NCBI RefSeq assembly: GCF_003347635.1
Contig: NZ_QDFY01000001.1
Coordinates: 496,001 to 560,000 of the forward strand
DNA from: Sphingosinicella terrae
GTDB lineage: Bacteria > Pseudomonadota > Alphaproteobacteria > Sphingomonadales > Sphingomonadaceae
Direction of reading: 5' to 3'
DNA length: 64,000 nt
Below the pieces are notes generated by a model. It did not search any database and was not told the DNA's origin. It was given only the letters and a program-made list of their open reading frames with translations. A program made the position numbers and the translations under genes. This document shows, piece after piece, positions 53,450 to 64,000 of this stretch. The stretch's first letter is position 1; each line of letters begins with the position of its first letter.

Positions 53450-53475
53450 ATTCGACGATTAGCTAATTGTCGAAT
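53450..53475. promoter_or_regulatory. Near-perfect palindrome before the ArsR gene
   Basis: Halves ATTCGACGATTAG and CTAATTGTCGAAT match in reverse complement at 12 of 13 positions, directly in front of ATG 53448. Its length and place fit an ArsR-family operator for autorepression. Confidence 0.75.
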
Positions 53476-53615
53476 TGGAGTCAATCTACCGCTGCCCTCC
53501 GCAGGCCAAGAGCGGCTGCGGTGCCGGCCATTCTAGCGTTTGTGCAACCGGCGGACGCTGATATGCCGAGGAGCCGGTCCGCGCCGCGGAGCCGCGACGA
53601 GGGGAGCGATGGCCG

Positions 53616-54740
53616 ATGCCGAATTTCACCGAGCAGTCGGACCAGATCAGCCGCGAGGAGACGCCCTGGCGGACGGTGCGCGACAATTTCGAGCGGCGCG
53701 TCTTTCGCGGGACCGCGATCGTCCTTGCGACGATCGCCGCGGCCTATGTGCTGTGGCTGCTCATCGACCTGCTCCTGCTGCTCTTCGCCTGCGCCTTGGT
53801 CTCGCTCATCCTGCTGACCCTGACCAATGCCGTGCGCGCGCGTACGCGCCTCCCTTTCGCGCTGTCACTCGGCCTCGTCGTGCTGGGGCTGGTCGCCGCC
53901 ATCGGCGGTGCCTTCTACTTCTTCGGGACGACGATGCGCACCGAGTTCGCCGAGCTCGCGGCCCGGCTGCCCGCTGCCTGGGAGAGCGTGCAGGGGAGCA
54001 TCCGCAATTCCGCGATCGGCGCGGCCATGCTCGAGCGTGCGCAGGGACTGGCGCCCAGCGGACAGACGATCGTCAACGTCGCCACCGGCGCGCTGGCGGC
54101 GCTCGGCGGCGCGCTGTCGGGGCTCGTCCTCGTCCTCGTCGGCGGTCTCTACCTCGCCGCGCAGCCGGCCCTCTATGCCGGCGGCCTCCTTCGCCTGATC
54201 CCGCCGGGCGCGCGCGCCTCGGCAGCGGAGACCCTCGACGCGATCTCGGTTTCGCTGCGCAACTGGCTGAAGGGCCAGGCGCTGGGCATGATCTTCGTCG
54301 GCCTCGGCACCGGCTTCGGCCTCTGGCTGGTCGGCGTGCCGGCGGCCTGGGCGATCGGACTCGTCGCCGGCCTGGCCGAATTCGTCCCCTATCTCGGCAT
54401 CTTCGTCGCCGTGATCCCGGCGGTGATCCTCGGGTTCGGCCAAGGCACCGATACCGGCCTGTGGACGATCGGCGTCCTCATTGCCGTGCAGCAGCTGCAG
54501 GGCAATCTCGTCATGCCGCTGCTGCAGAACCGGATGGTCGACCTGCCGCCCGCCGTCACCATCTTCGGCATCATCGCCGCCGGCATCCTGTTCGGGGTCG
54601 CCGGCGTGCTGCTCGCCACGCCTCTGACCATCGTGGTTCTGGTGCTCGTTCGCCGCCTCTATCTCGAGGAGGACAAGCAGGAGGTGCTCGCCAGCGGAGA
54701 CGCGCCGCCGGCCCCACCGCCCCCTGTGACCGAACCATGA
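53616..54740 (+). CDS. AI-2E family transporter
   Basis: 374 residues. About seven membrane segments in the typical grouping: two near the N-terminus (residues 33-75), one at 82-103, and a C-terminal set from about 200 onward including VAGLAEFVPYLGIFVAVIPA and VQQLQGNLVMPLLQNR, the family signature. Members export small molecules or act as Na+/H+ antiporters. The C-terminal tail is Pro-rich. Specificity unknown. Confidence 0.9.
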   Translation: MPNFTEQSDQISREETPWRTVRDNFERRVFRGTAIVLATIAAAYVLWLLIDLLLLLFACALVSLILLTLTNAVRARTRLPFALSLGLVVLGLVAAIGGAFYFFGTTMRTEFAELAARLPAAWESVQGSIRNSAIGAAMLERAQGLAPSGQTIVNVATGALAALGGALSGLVLVLVGGLYLAAQPALYAGGLLRLIPPGARASAAETLDAISVSLRNWLKGQALGMIFVGLGTGFGLWLVGVPAAWAIGLVAGLAEFVPYLGIFVAVIPAVILGFGQGTDTGLWTIGVLIAVQQLQGNLVMPLLQNRMVDLPPAVTIFGIIAAGILFGVAGVLLATPLTIVVLVLVRRLYLEEDKQEVLASGDAPPAPPPPVTEP

Positions 54741-54794
54741 GGCGAGGAAAGGCCCTGCCGACCTTCGGCACGAGTGTTCGACAGGGAGGGGAGC

Positions 54795-55646
54795 GTGGCT
54801 GACGTCGCCATCGCCACCAGCTCGGACTATCCCGAGCTCGGACCCTTCGACCGCGGCTTCGTCGCCGCGCTCGCGGATGTCGGCGTCTCGGCCGAACCAG
54901 CGGTGTGGAGCGATGCGGCCGGAGCGTGGCGATCGGCGAAGGCCGTCGTCATCCGCTCGACCTGGGACAGCCATATCGCTCCTGACCGCTTCCTGGCCTG
55001 GGCCGACGAAGTCGAGCGTACCCGGCTGCTGCTCAATCCCGCCCGGTTGCTGCGTTGGAACCTCCACAAATTCTATCTGCGAGAACTGGAGGCCCGGGGC
55101 GTTCCGGTCACGCCGACCGAGTGGCTCAGGCGCGGCGAGACGGCCGATCTGGGCGAGCTGATGCGCCGCCGTGGCTGGGGCCGCGCGGTCGTCAAGCCGG
55201 CGGTCTCGGCGAGCGCCCACGAGACCCACATCGTGACGATCGCCGAAGCCGGGGTGGCCCAGCCGGTCCTCGATCGCCTGGCGAAGGCGCATGACCTGCT
55301 GGTCCAGCCCTATCTCCGGGCCTTCGAGACCGAAGGGGAGCGCTCCTTCGTGTTCTTCGACGGTTGCTTCAGCCACGCCGTCCGCCGGCCGCCGACGCTC
55401 GCGAACGCGCCGCGCGGGTTCGACTCGCCCGCCGTCATGGCGCCGGACCCGGTCGAGCTCGGCCTCGCCGAGAGGGTCATGGCCGCGCTCGACGAATCGC
55501 CCCTCTACGCGCGCGTCGACCTCGCCACCGACAATGACGGCACGGCGCGGCTCCAGGAGATCGAGCTGGTCGAACCCTGCCTGTTCCTGTCGCTCGCGGA
55601 GGGCGCCGTCGATCGCCTCGCCGCCGGGATCGCGGCGCGCCTCTGA
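54795..55646 (+). CDS. ATP-grasp domain protein
   Basis: 283 residues from GTG 54795 with GGAGGGGAG upstream. ATP-grasp features: VVKPAVSASAHETH (nucleotide-binding strand with Lys), DLLVQPYLRAFETEGERSFV (adenine-binding Q-P), and DLATDNDGTARLQEIELVEP near the end with the metal-binding Glu. The N-terminal third has ATSSDYPELGPFD and VIRSTWDSH. Such proteins ligate a carboxylate to an amine or thiol using ATP. Stands alone after the AI-2E gene; substrate unknown. Confidence 0.82.
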   Translation: MADVAIATSSDYPELGPFDRGFVAALADVGVSAEPAVWSDAAGAWRSAKAVVIRSTWDSHIAPDRFLAWADEVERTRLLLNPARLLRWNLHKFYLRELEARGVPVTPTEWLRRGETADLGELMRRRGWGRAVVKPAVSASAHETHIVTIAEAGVAQPVLDRLAKAHDLLVQPYLRAFETEGERSFVFFDGCFSHAVRRPPTLANAPRGFDSPAVMAPDPVELGLAERVMAALDESPLYARVDLATDNDGTARLQEIELVEPCLFLSLAEGAVDRLAAGIAARL

Positions 55647-55759
55647 TCGTACGTTCGTCGCGCGCCGGCGTGGATTGGACGAGGTCCGCCTGAACCGCCC
55701 GCGCCCCGACGCATTGTCCAGAAGACCGGCTGGCTCGGCACCTTGGCGCGGAGAGAAGC

Positions 55760-56632
55760 ATGACTGGCGTTCCCGTCCACCACCTTCGAACGACCGTCGC
55801 AGGCGTCGACATCTTCTATCGCGAGGCGGGGCAGGCCGATGCTCCGGCCGTGTTGCTGCCGCACGGTTATCCTTGCTCGTCCTTCGAGTTCCGCAATTGT
55901 ATGGCCCGTCTCGGCGATCGCTGGCGTTTGCTCGCGCCCGATTTCCCCGGCTCGGGCTACAGCGCGACTCCGCCCGGCTTCGCCTATGATTTCGACGGCT
56001 TCGCCGAGCTGCTGGCAGCGTTCCTGGACGGCCTCGGCGTCGACCGCGTCGTCCTCTATCTGCACGATTTCGGCGGCTGGATCGGGCTGCGTCTGGCAAT
56101 GCGCGATCCGGGCCGGATCGCTGGGCTGATCGTCCAGAACAGCGACATCTACGAAGACGCGATGGGCCCCAAATATGCAGGCCTTCGCGACATCTGGAAG
56201 CTGGAGCGCGAGCAAGGCATCGCCCGGCTGCGCGAGCTCGTCACCGGCGACCATTTTCGCGACGAGTTCCTGAACCACGTCCGCAGCGACCTCGCCGAAC
56301 GGATCCCGCCGGACCTGTGGACGCTCCACTGGTCGCTGATGACCGACCGGCGGCGGGAGAATGCGGCGCGGATCATCTACGATCTTCGGGCCAATCTGGC
56401 CTGGTTCCCCCGCTATCAGGCGTGGCTGCGCGAGCATGAGCCGCCGGCCCTGATCCTGTGGGGGCCCCAGGATGGCTACATGCCCGAAGAAGCCGGGCGC
56501 GCGTGGCTGCGCGACCTGCCCGAGGCGGAGCTCCACATGCTCGATGGCGGCCATTGGCTGCTCGAGACCTGCCTGGAGGAAGCGGTGGCACTGACCAAGG
56601 ATTTTCTCGGGCGGAAGCACCCGCCGGACTGA
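55760..56632 (+). CDS. Alpha/beta hydrolase, Asp nucleophile (epoxide hydrolase / dehalogenase-like)
   Basis: 290 residues. The oxyanion region is LLPHGYPCSSFEFR, the nucleophile elbow LHDFGGWIG with Asp103, and the catalytic His is in LDGGHWLLE near residue 266. Asp rather than Ser as nucleophile points to epoxide hydrolase or haloalkane dehalogenase-type chemistry. The acid and halide-site residues could not be fixed by eye, so the two options stay open. Confidence 0.85.
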   Translation: MTGVPVHHLRTTVAGVDIFYREAGQADAPAVLLPHGYPCSSFEFRNCMARLGDRWRLLAPDFPGSGYSATPPGFAYDFDGFAELLAAFLDGLGVDRVVLYLHDFGGWIGLRLAMRDPGRIAGLIVQNSDIYEDAMGPKYAGLRDIWKLEREQGIARLRELVTGDHFRDEFLNHVRSDLAERIPPDLWTLHWSLMTDRRRENAARIIYDLRANLAWFPRYQAWLREHEPPALILWGPQDGYMPEEAGRAWLRDLPEAELHMLDGGHWLLETCLEEAVALTKDFLGRKHPPD

Positions 56633-56655
56633 CTGCGCCGGCGCATCGAGACCCA

Positions 56656-57075
56656 TCACCCTCCCGAGCGATGCCGGGCTTCGACGAAGCGGCCGAAACT
56701 GTCCAGGATCGCCTGCCAGCCCATGCGCTGATGCTCTTCAGGATAGCTGTCCTCGGGGTCGAACGCGACCTTGACGTCGACGCCGCCTTCACGCTGCGCG
56801 AACTCGACCTCGGCGGTGCGGTCGCCGAAGGCATAGTCGATCCGCTCGTGCGGCACGATCCTGGTGTATGTCCCGGCGAAATCGAAGCCCATGCTGCCGT
56901 CCTTCGCCTCCATCCGCGAGGAGAAGGCGCCACCTTCGCGCAGATCCACCGTGGCGGCGATCGTGTGCCAGTCGTCCGACGCCGCATTCCATTTCATGAT
57001 GTCGGCGGGCGTCGTGTAGGCGCGCCACACCTCGTCCATCGGCGCGTCGATGCGGGTTTCGACGGTGATCTTCAT
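56656..57075 (-). CDS. SRPBCC (AHSA1-like) protein
   Basis: 139 residues from ATG 57075, with AAAGGAG upstream. Start MKITVETRIDAPMDEVWRAY and the block DIMKWNAASDDWH are those of the Bet v 1-like START/Aha1 C-terminal-type fold; the C-terminus has GWQAILDSFGRFVEA. A hydrophobic cavity for a small ligand is likely. Divergent from the MarR gene with shared operators, so it may be the repressor's target. Confidence 0.88.
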   Translation of the reverse strand: MKITVETRIDAPMDEVWRAYTTPADIMKWNAASDDWHTIAATVDLREGGAFSSRMEAKDGSMGFDFAGTYTRIVPHERIDYAFGDRTAEVEFAQREGGVDVKVAFDPEDSYPEEHQRMGWQAILDSFGRFVEARHRSGG

Positions 57076-57175
57076 GGCGTTGCTCCTTTCGGGGGGAATG
57101 AATTGGGCGGGCGGCGACCGGTGGGCGGTCGTCCGTTCAGTCGATCTGCCTTGCCTCATGACGTCGCGGAAGCTA

Positions 57176-57189
57176 TCTCGATATCAAGA
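57176..57189. promoter_or_regulatory. MarR-type operator, site 1
   Basis: TCTCGATATCAAGA, an imperfect palindrome of half-site TCTTGA/TCAAGA, between the SRPBCC and MarR genes. Its centre is 26 bases from that of site 2. Confidence 0.75.
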
Positions 57190-57201
57190 TAATTAGGGAT
57201 G

Positions 57202-57215
57202 TCTTGATGTCAAGA
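57202..57215. promoter_or_regulatory. MarR-type operator, site 2, over the start codon
   Basis: TCTTGATGTCAAGA, with perfect TCTTGA and TCAAGA halves. It contains the ATG (57207) of the MarR gene. Confidence 0.75.
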
Positions 57216-57746
57216 GAAATGGTCGAGGCGCGGGACGGGATCGACCTGCGCCGAGCGCAATGGGCCAGCGAACTTCCCGACCTGGACACGCGGGGCATGG
57301 CGATCATCGGCCGGATGCGCTGGATCACGCTCAACCTGCGTCCGCCGATCGAGGCGATCTTTGGGAAGCACGGGCTGGACAGCGGCGAGTTCGACGTCCT
57401 GTCGACATTGCGGCGGTCGGGTGCGCCTTACTGCCTTCGTCCGACCGAGCTCTATCGCTGGCTGATGATCTCCTCGGGCGGGCTCACCGCCCGGCTCGGG
57501 CGTCTCGAGAAGGCCGGCCTGGTCGAACGGCTTCCCGATCCGAACGATGCCCGCAGCACGCTCGTCCAGCTGACCGCCGCCGGAAGAAAGGTGGCGGAGA
57601 ACGCCTTTCGCGAGGATATGGCGTTCGAGAATCAGGTACTCGAGGACCTCACCGATGAGGAGGCCGCCAACCTGGAATCGCTGCTCAGGAAGCTCGCTTC
57701 CTCGCGCGAGGTCAGGACGGCAGCGCCGGAACCGGCTCGACCCTGA
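57207..57746 (+). CDS. MarR-family transcriptional regulator
   Basis: 179 residues from ATG 57207; a TTG three bases earlier and an ATG at 57219 are alternatives. The winged helix is visible as FDVLSTLRRSG, LRPTELYRWLMISSGGLTARLGRLEKAGLV and the wing RLPDPNDARSTLVQLT. The two palindromes in front, one over its start, suggest autoregulation and control of the divergent SRPBCC gene. Ends 35 bases inside the convergent NfeD gene. Confidence 0.92.
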   Translation: MSREMVEARDGIDLRRAQWASELPDLDTRGMAIIGRMRWITLNLRPPIEAIFGKHGLDSGEFDVLSTLRRSGAPYCLRPTELYRWLMISSGGLTARLGRLEKAGLVERLPDPNDARSTLVQLTAAGRKVAENAFREDMAFENQVLEDLTDEEAANLESLLRKLASSREVRTAAPEPARP

Positions 57747-58167
57747 GGCAGCCGCCCTCGGCGCCGGTGACTCGCATCCGGGCGCCCGCCGGCGCGTCTG
57801 GGCCGCGGGCCGTCCACACGCTGTCGCCGACCTTCACCCGACCCTCTCCATTCTCGATCGCGGTGACGACCTGGACCGTCTGGCCGATCAGCCGCGCGGT
57901 GCGATCGTTGAGCAAGGGGTCGCTGGTCGGCACCGGGTTGCGCTCGTAGACGCGGCGCCCGCCGAACACGGCGGCCATGGCGAGCAGGCCGAACAGTGCG
58001 AGCTGGAAGGGGAAGGGCAAAGGCAGCAGCGCGACGACGATGCCGGTCACGGCCGCCGCGGCCGCCATCCACACCAGGAACACGCCTGGCAGCAGGATCT
58101 CGAGAATGCCCAATATGGCGGCCGCGATCAGCCACCACCAGTGCAGACCGATGCCGCCGAGGCTCAC
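57712..58167 (-). CDS. NfeD-family membrane protein
   Basis: 151 residues. Membrane segments near residues 10-45 and 50-70 and a C-terminal OB-fold (LIGQTVQVVTAIENGEGRVK, VGDSVWTARG). NfeD proteins pair with SPFH/stomatin-like partners, here the gene directly upstream overlapping by four bases. The gene end overlaps the MarR gene end by 35 bases. Confidence 0.92.
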   Translation of the reverse strand: MSLGGIGLHWWWLIAAAILGILEILLPGVFLVWMAAAAAVTGIVVALLPLPFPFQLALFGLLAMAAVFGGRRVYERNPVPTSDPLLNDRTARLIGQTVQVVTAIENGEGRVKVGDSVWTARGPDAPAGARMRVTGAEGGCLRVEPVPALPS

Positions 58168-59144
58168 GATCCGGGGCCCTCGAACGGCCCCAGCCCGGCC
58201 CGCGGCGCTCGCGGCGCCGCCGCGGGCGCGGCGGCCTCGTCGCCACGCAGCGCGCTTCGCGCCAGCTCGCCGATGCCGCCGAGCGTGCCGATCAGCTGGG
58301 TCGCCTCGACCGGGAAGAGGATCGTCTTGGCATTGGGAGAGCGGGCGAACTCGCTGACCGCCTCGACATATTTCTGGGCGATGAAATAGTTGATGGCCTG
58401 GGCATTGCCGCCGGCGATCGCCTCGGAGACCATCTGGGTCGCCTTGGCCTCCGCCTCGGCCTCTCGCTCGCGTGCCTCGGCGTCGCGGAAGGCGGCCTCG
58501 CGGCGCCCTTCGGCCTCGAGGATCTGCGACTGCTTGGCACCTTCGGCGCGCAGGATCTCGGAGGCCCGGCTGCCCTCCGCCTCGAGGATCACGGCCCGCT
58601 TCTCGCGCTCGGCCTTCATCTGCCGGCCCATCGCGTTGATGATGTCGGCGGGCGGGCGGATGTCCTTGATCTCGACGCGGGTGATCTTGAGGCCCCAGGC
58701 CTCGGTTGCCTGGTCGACCACCGACAGCAAGCGGGCGTTGATCTCGTCGCGCTTGGACAGGGTCTCGTCTAAGTCCATCGATCCCATCACCGTCCGCAGG
58801 TTGGTGGTGGTGAGCTGCATGATGGAGAGATAGAGGTCGGACACCTCATAGGCGGCCTTGGCGGCGTCGAGCACCTGAAAGAAGACGACGCCGTCGGTCG
58901 AGACCATCGCATTGTCTTTGGTGATGATCTCCTGCCCGGGAATGTCGAGCACCTGCTCCATCATGTTCACCTTGCGCCCGACACGGTAGAGCATGGCGGG
59001 GTAGAAGTTGAAGCCGGGGCGGGCGACCGCCGTGAAACGGCCGAGATGCTCGATCGTGTACTGATAGCCTTGCTTGACGATCTTCACGCTCGCGAACAGG
59101 TAGAGGAGCACGAACGCCAAGGGGATCAGGATCGCCAGTTCCAT
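58164..59144 (-). CDS. SPFH/Band 7 (stomatin-like, QmcA-type) protein
   Basis: 326 residues. N-terminal membrane segment (LAILIPLAFVLLYLFASV), SPFH domain (YTIEHLGRFTAVARPGFNF, VDQATEAWGLKITRVEIKDI), and a coiled coil rich in Glu/Ala (residues about 190-260). Forms oligomeric membrane microdomains with the downstream NfeD partner. The last 30 residues are Ala/Pro-rich. Confidence 0.94.
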   Translation of the reverse strand: MELAILIPLAFVLLYLFASVKIVKQGYQYTIEHLGRFTAVARPGFNFYPAMLYRVGRKVNMMEQVLDIPGQEIITKDNAMVSTDGVVFFQVLDAAKAAYEVSDLYLSIMQLTTTNLRTVMGSMDLDETLSKRDEINARLLSVVDQATEAWGLKITRVEIKDIRPPADIINAMGRQMKAEREKRAVILEAEGSRASEILRAEGAKQSQILEAEGRREAAFRDAEAREREAEAEAKATQMVSEAIAGGNAQAINYFIAQKYVEAVSEFARSPNAKTILFPVEATQLIGTLGGIGELARSALRGDEAAAPAAAPRAPRAGLGPFEGPGS

Positions 59145-59219
59145 CGTCTTTTCTCCCTCCGCCAGCGCCTCATCATGTCCGCTGGCGGCGGATCATCCAA
59201 GCATAATCGGAGATGCGAC

Positions 59220-60029
59220 ATGCCTCCAGAAGACCTCCGTCTTTGCCGTTCCCTCCTGTTCCTGCCCGCCTCCAATCCTCGCGCGGTCGCCAAGGCGCGC
59301 GAGCTGCCCGCCGACCTCGTCATCCTCGACCTCGAAGATTCGGTGCGCGAGGAGGAAAAGGGCGAGGCCCGCTCGGCCGTGATCGCGGCCTGCGCCGAAG
59401 GCTTTGGCGGCCGACCGGTCGCCATACGGGTGAATGCGACAGGGTCGCGACATTACGGCGAGGACGTCGTCGCCGTCCGCCGCGCCGCCATTCAATATGT
59501 CGTCCTGCCCAAGGCGGAGACCAGCAAGCAGGTCGCCGATGCGGCCTGGCTGATGGGCAAGCCGGTGCTGGCGATGATCGAGACCCCGCGCGGCGTCGTC
59601 GACGCCGCCGCGATCGCTCCGGCGACGCGCGGCCTGATCGCCGGCACCAACGACCTCGCCGCCACTCTGGGTCTGCCGCCGGATTCGGGCCGGCGCGGCC
59701 TGGTCTATGCGCTGCAGCGGATCGTGCTGGCAGCGCGCGCGGGCGGCGTCCCCGCCTTCGACGGCGTCCATAACCGGCTCGAGGCAGGCGACGCACTCGA
59801 GGCGGAGTGCGAGGAGGGCCGGCTCTACGGCTTCGACGGAAAGTCGGTGATCCATCCCAGCCAGATCGACACGGTCAACCGCGCCTTCGCGCCGAGCGAG
59901 GCCGAGCTCGAGGCGGCCCAGCGCCTCGTCGCCTCCGCCACCGGCGGGGCCGAACGGCACGAGGGCAGGATGATCGAGCTGCTGCACGTCGAGCAGGCCA
60001 AGGCGCTGATCGCGAAGGGACGGCGCTAG
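59220..60029 (+). CDS. HpcH/HpaI-family CoA-ester lyase (CitE/malyl-CoA lyase-like)
   Basis: 269 residues from ATG 59220 with CGGAGA upstream; the longer frame reaching left runs through the promoter of the divergent Band 7 gene. Active-site blocks: RSLLFLPASNPRAVAKA, VILDLEDSVREEEK (Asp/Glu metal ligands), VRVNATG-type (AIRVNATGSRHYGED), PKAE and MIETPRGVVDAAAIA. Ends GFDGKSVIHPSQI. Cleaves a beta-hydroxyacyl-CoA such as malyl- or citramalyl-CoA; the substrate is not fixed. Confidence 0.92.
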   Translation: MPPEDLRLCRSLLFLPASNPRAVAKARELPADLVILDLEDSVREEEKGEARSAVIAACAEGFGGRPVAIRVNATGSRHYGEDVVAVRRAAIQYVVLPKAETSKQVADAAWLMGKPVLAMIETPRGVVDAAAIAPATRGLIAGTNDLAATLGLPPDSGRRGLVYALQRIVLAARAGGVPAFDGVHNRLEAGDALEAECEEGRLYGFDGKSVIHPSQIDTVNRAFAPSEAELEAAQRLVASATGGAERHEGRMIELLHVEQAKALIAKGRR

Positions 60030-60120
60030 CGCCGGTCTTCCTTGGAGCCCCTCTCCCGGAAGAGGAGCGGCAAGAACCCGAATCGCTTGCCAGCCAAAAG
60101 CTGGCTCCCTAAGCAGCGCC

Positions 60121-63101
<2,981 letters not shown>

Positions 63102-63122
63102 CAGGACCGGCGGGGCCAAGCA

Positions 63123-64000
63123 ATGACCCCCGCCGCACGCGTCCAGGCGGCGATCGAGCTGCTCGCCGAGATCATCGCCGCGGCCCGGGGCGGCGGCGCT
63201 GCCGCGGACACGCTCATCGCCCGCTATTTCAGGACGCGCCGCTATGCGGGGTCCAAGGATCGCCGGGCGGTGCGCGACCTGATCTTCCGAGCCATCCGCC
63301 GGGCCGGCGAGGTGCCGGCGAGCGGGCGCGCGGCAATGCTCGGCCTGGCGCGGGAGGACCCGGCGCTGCTCGACCTTTTCGACGGTTCGCCGCATGGGCC
63401 GGCCGCGCCGTCGCCGGACGAGGAAGCGGCGCCGGCGGGGCTTGCCCCCGCCTGGCTGCTCGACCGCTTCGATCCGCTGATCGGGCCCGAGGCGCTGTCG
63501 GCGCTGCTCGAGCGGGCGCCGCTCGACCTCCGGGTCAACCGCCTGAAAGGCAGCCGCGAGACGGCGCTCGCCGAACTGCCCGAAGCCGCCCCGACGCCGC
63601 ATTCGTCCCTGGGGCTGCGAATGCCCGAAGGCACCCGCGTCGAGACGCTGCCCGCCTGGGAGACCGGCCTGGTCGAGGTCCAGGACGAGGGCAGCCAGCT
63701 CATCTGTCTTGCCGCCGGCGCCCGTCCGGGCGGCCTCGTCGTAGACCTGTGCGCCGGCGCCGGCGGCAAGACGCTGGCGCTGGCGGCGGAGATGGGCGGG
63801 CAGGGGCGCATCCTGGCCTGCGATGCCGACCGTGGGCGGCTCGGCCGGATGTCGCCGCGCCTCGAGCGCGCGGGGGTGACGATCGTCGAGAGCCGGCTGC
63901 TCGATCCGGGACGGGAGCGGGCGGCGCTCGCCGATCTGGCCGGGGCGGCCGACCTCGTTCTCGTCGATGCGCCCTGCTCTGGGACCGGCACCTGGCGGCG
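63123..64000 (+). CDS. RsmB-like 16S rRNA (cytosine-C5) methyltransferase, N-terminal part
   Basis: 292 residues visible; the gene runs past the right edge. A NusB-like helical domain (TPAARVQAAIELLAEI) is followed by the methyltransferase: SAM motif I LVVDLCAGAGGKTLALA and motif IV LVDAPCSGTGTWRR, whose Cys belongs to the m5C enzymes. The second catalytic Cys lies outside. Family is confident; whether it modifies C967 of 16S rRNA (RsmB) or another site is not settled. Confidence 0.9.
   Translation, partial: MTPAARVQAAIELLAEIIAAARGGGAAADTLIARYFRTRRYAGSKDRRAVRDLIFRAIRRAGEVPASGRAAMLGLAREDPALLDLFDGSPHGPAAPSPDEEAAPAGLAPAWLLDRFDPLIGPEALSALLERAPLDLRVNRLKGSRETALAELPEAAPTPHSSLGLRMPEGTRVETLPAWETGLVEVQDEGSQLICLAAGARPGGLVVDLCAGAGGKTLALAAEMGGQGRILACDADRGRLGRMSPRLERAGVTIVESRLLDPGRERAALADLAGAADLVLVDAPCSGTGTWR

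Overview
The window is high-GC, densely coding DNA that looks like an alphaproteobacterium of the order Sphingomonadales. Reasons are the XrtA/PEP-CTERM exopolysaccharide locus, a FecI-FecR-TonB receptor trio, a ChvG/ChvI-HprK-RapZ-EIIA-HPr block divergent from ATP-type pckA, abundant TonB-dependent receptors, and short GC-rich palindromic repeats between genes. The assignment is an inference from gene content and family recognition; no database search was run.

Layout. 1-10092: the distal part of an exosortase-A polysaccharide locus on the plus strand (tyrosine autokinase end, beta-barrel protein, ExeA-like ATPase, deacetylase, FemAB-like protein, glycosyltransferase, XrtA-EpsI fusion, AsnB-like amidotransferase), mostly with overlapping stops and starts. 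10102-11792: truA and fmt on the minus strand. 12021-16986: a small outer-membrane protein, then an ECF sigma / anti-sigma / TonB receptor set. 16988-23300: small housekeeping and hypothetical genes (GNAT, MpaB-like oxygenase, MBL-fold hydrolase, EF-hand protein, DUF6491 and DUF763 proteins, recR). 23580-28151: a 1523-residue secreted-type protein with N-terminal RTX repeats, cadherin-like domains and a probable beta-helix. 28297-31171: def, a lipoprotein and rmuC.

31228-42167 is the most unusual part. A minus-strand run encodes, in transcription order, a MalT-like LuxR regulator, a TonB-dependent receptor, HyuA and HyuB (ATP-dependent hydantoinase/oxoprolinase subunits), a pepsin-type (A1) aspartic protease and a protein made of two avidin-like domains. 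The last five genes have gaps of 13, -4, 43 and 38 bases and probably form one transcript. Pepsin homologues and avidins are each uncommon in bacteria. Neither protein here has a visible signal peptide. Uptake and processing of a cyclic-amide or ureido compound (biotin-like or pyroglutamyl peptides) is a hypothesis only.

42243-52163: fhs, two related lipoproteins, an RNA methyltransferase, then HPr, EIIA, RapZ, HprK, ChvG and ChvI as a tightly packed regulatory operon, divergent from pckA, which ends in a strong terminator. 52242-64000: a conserved hypothetical, an autoregulated ArsR/membrane-protein pair, an AI-2E-family permease, an ATP-grasp protein, an alpha/beta hydrolase, a divergent SRPBCC/MarR pair with two operator-like palindromes, NfeD plus a band-7 protein, a CoA-ester lyase, an M28 peptidase, guaB and the start of an RsmB-like rRNA methyltransferase that runs off the end. 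No rRNA, tRNA, CRISPR array, insertion sequence or prophage was seen.
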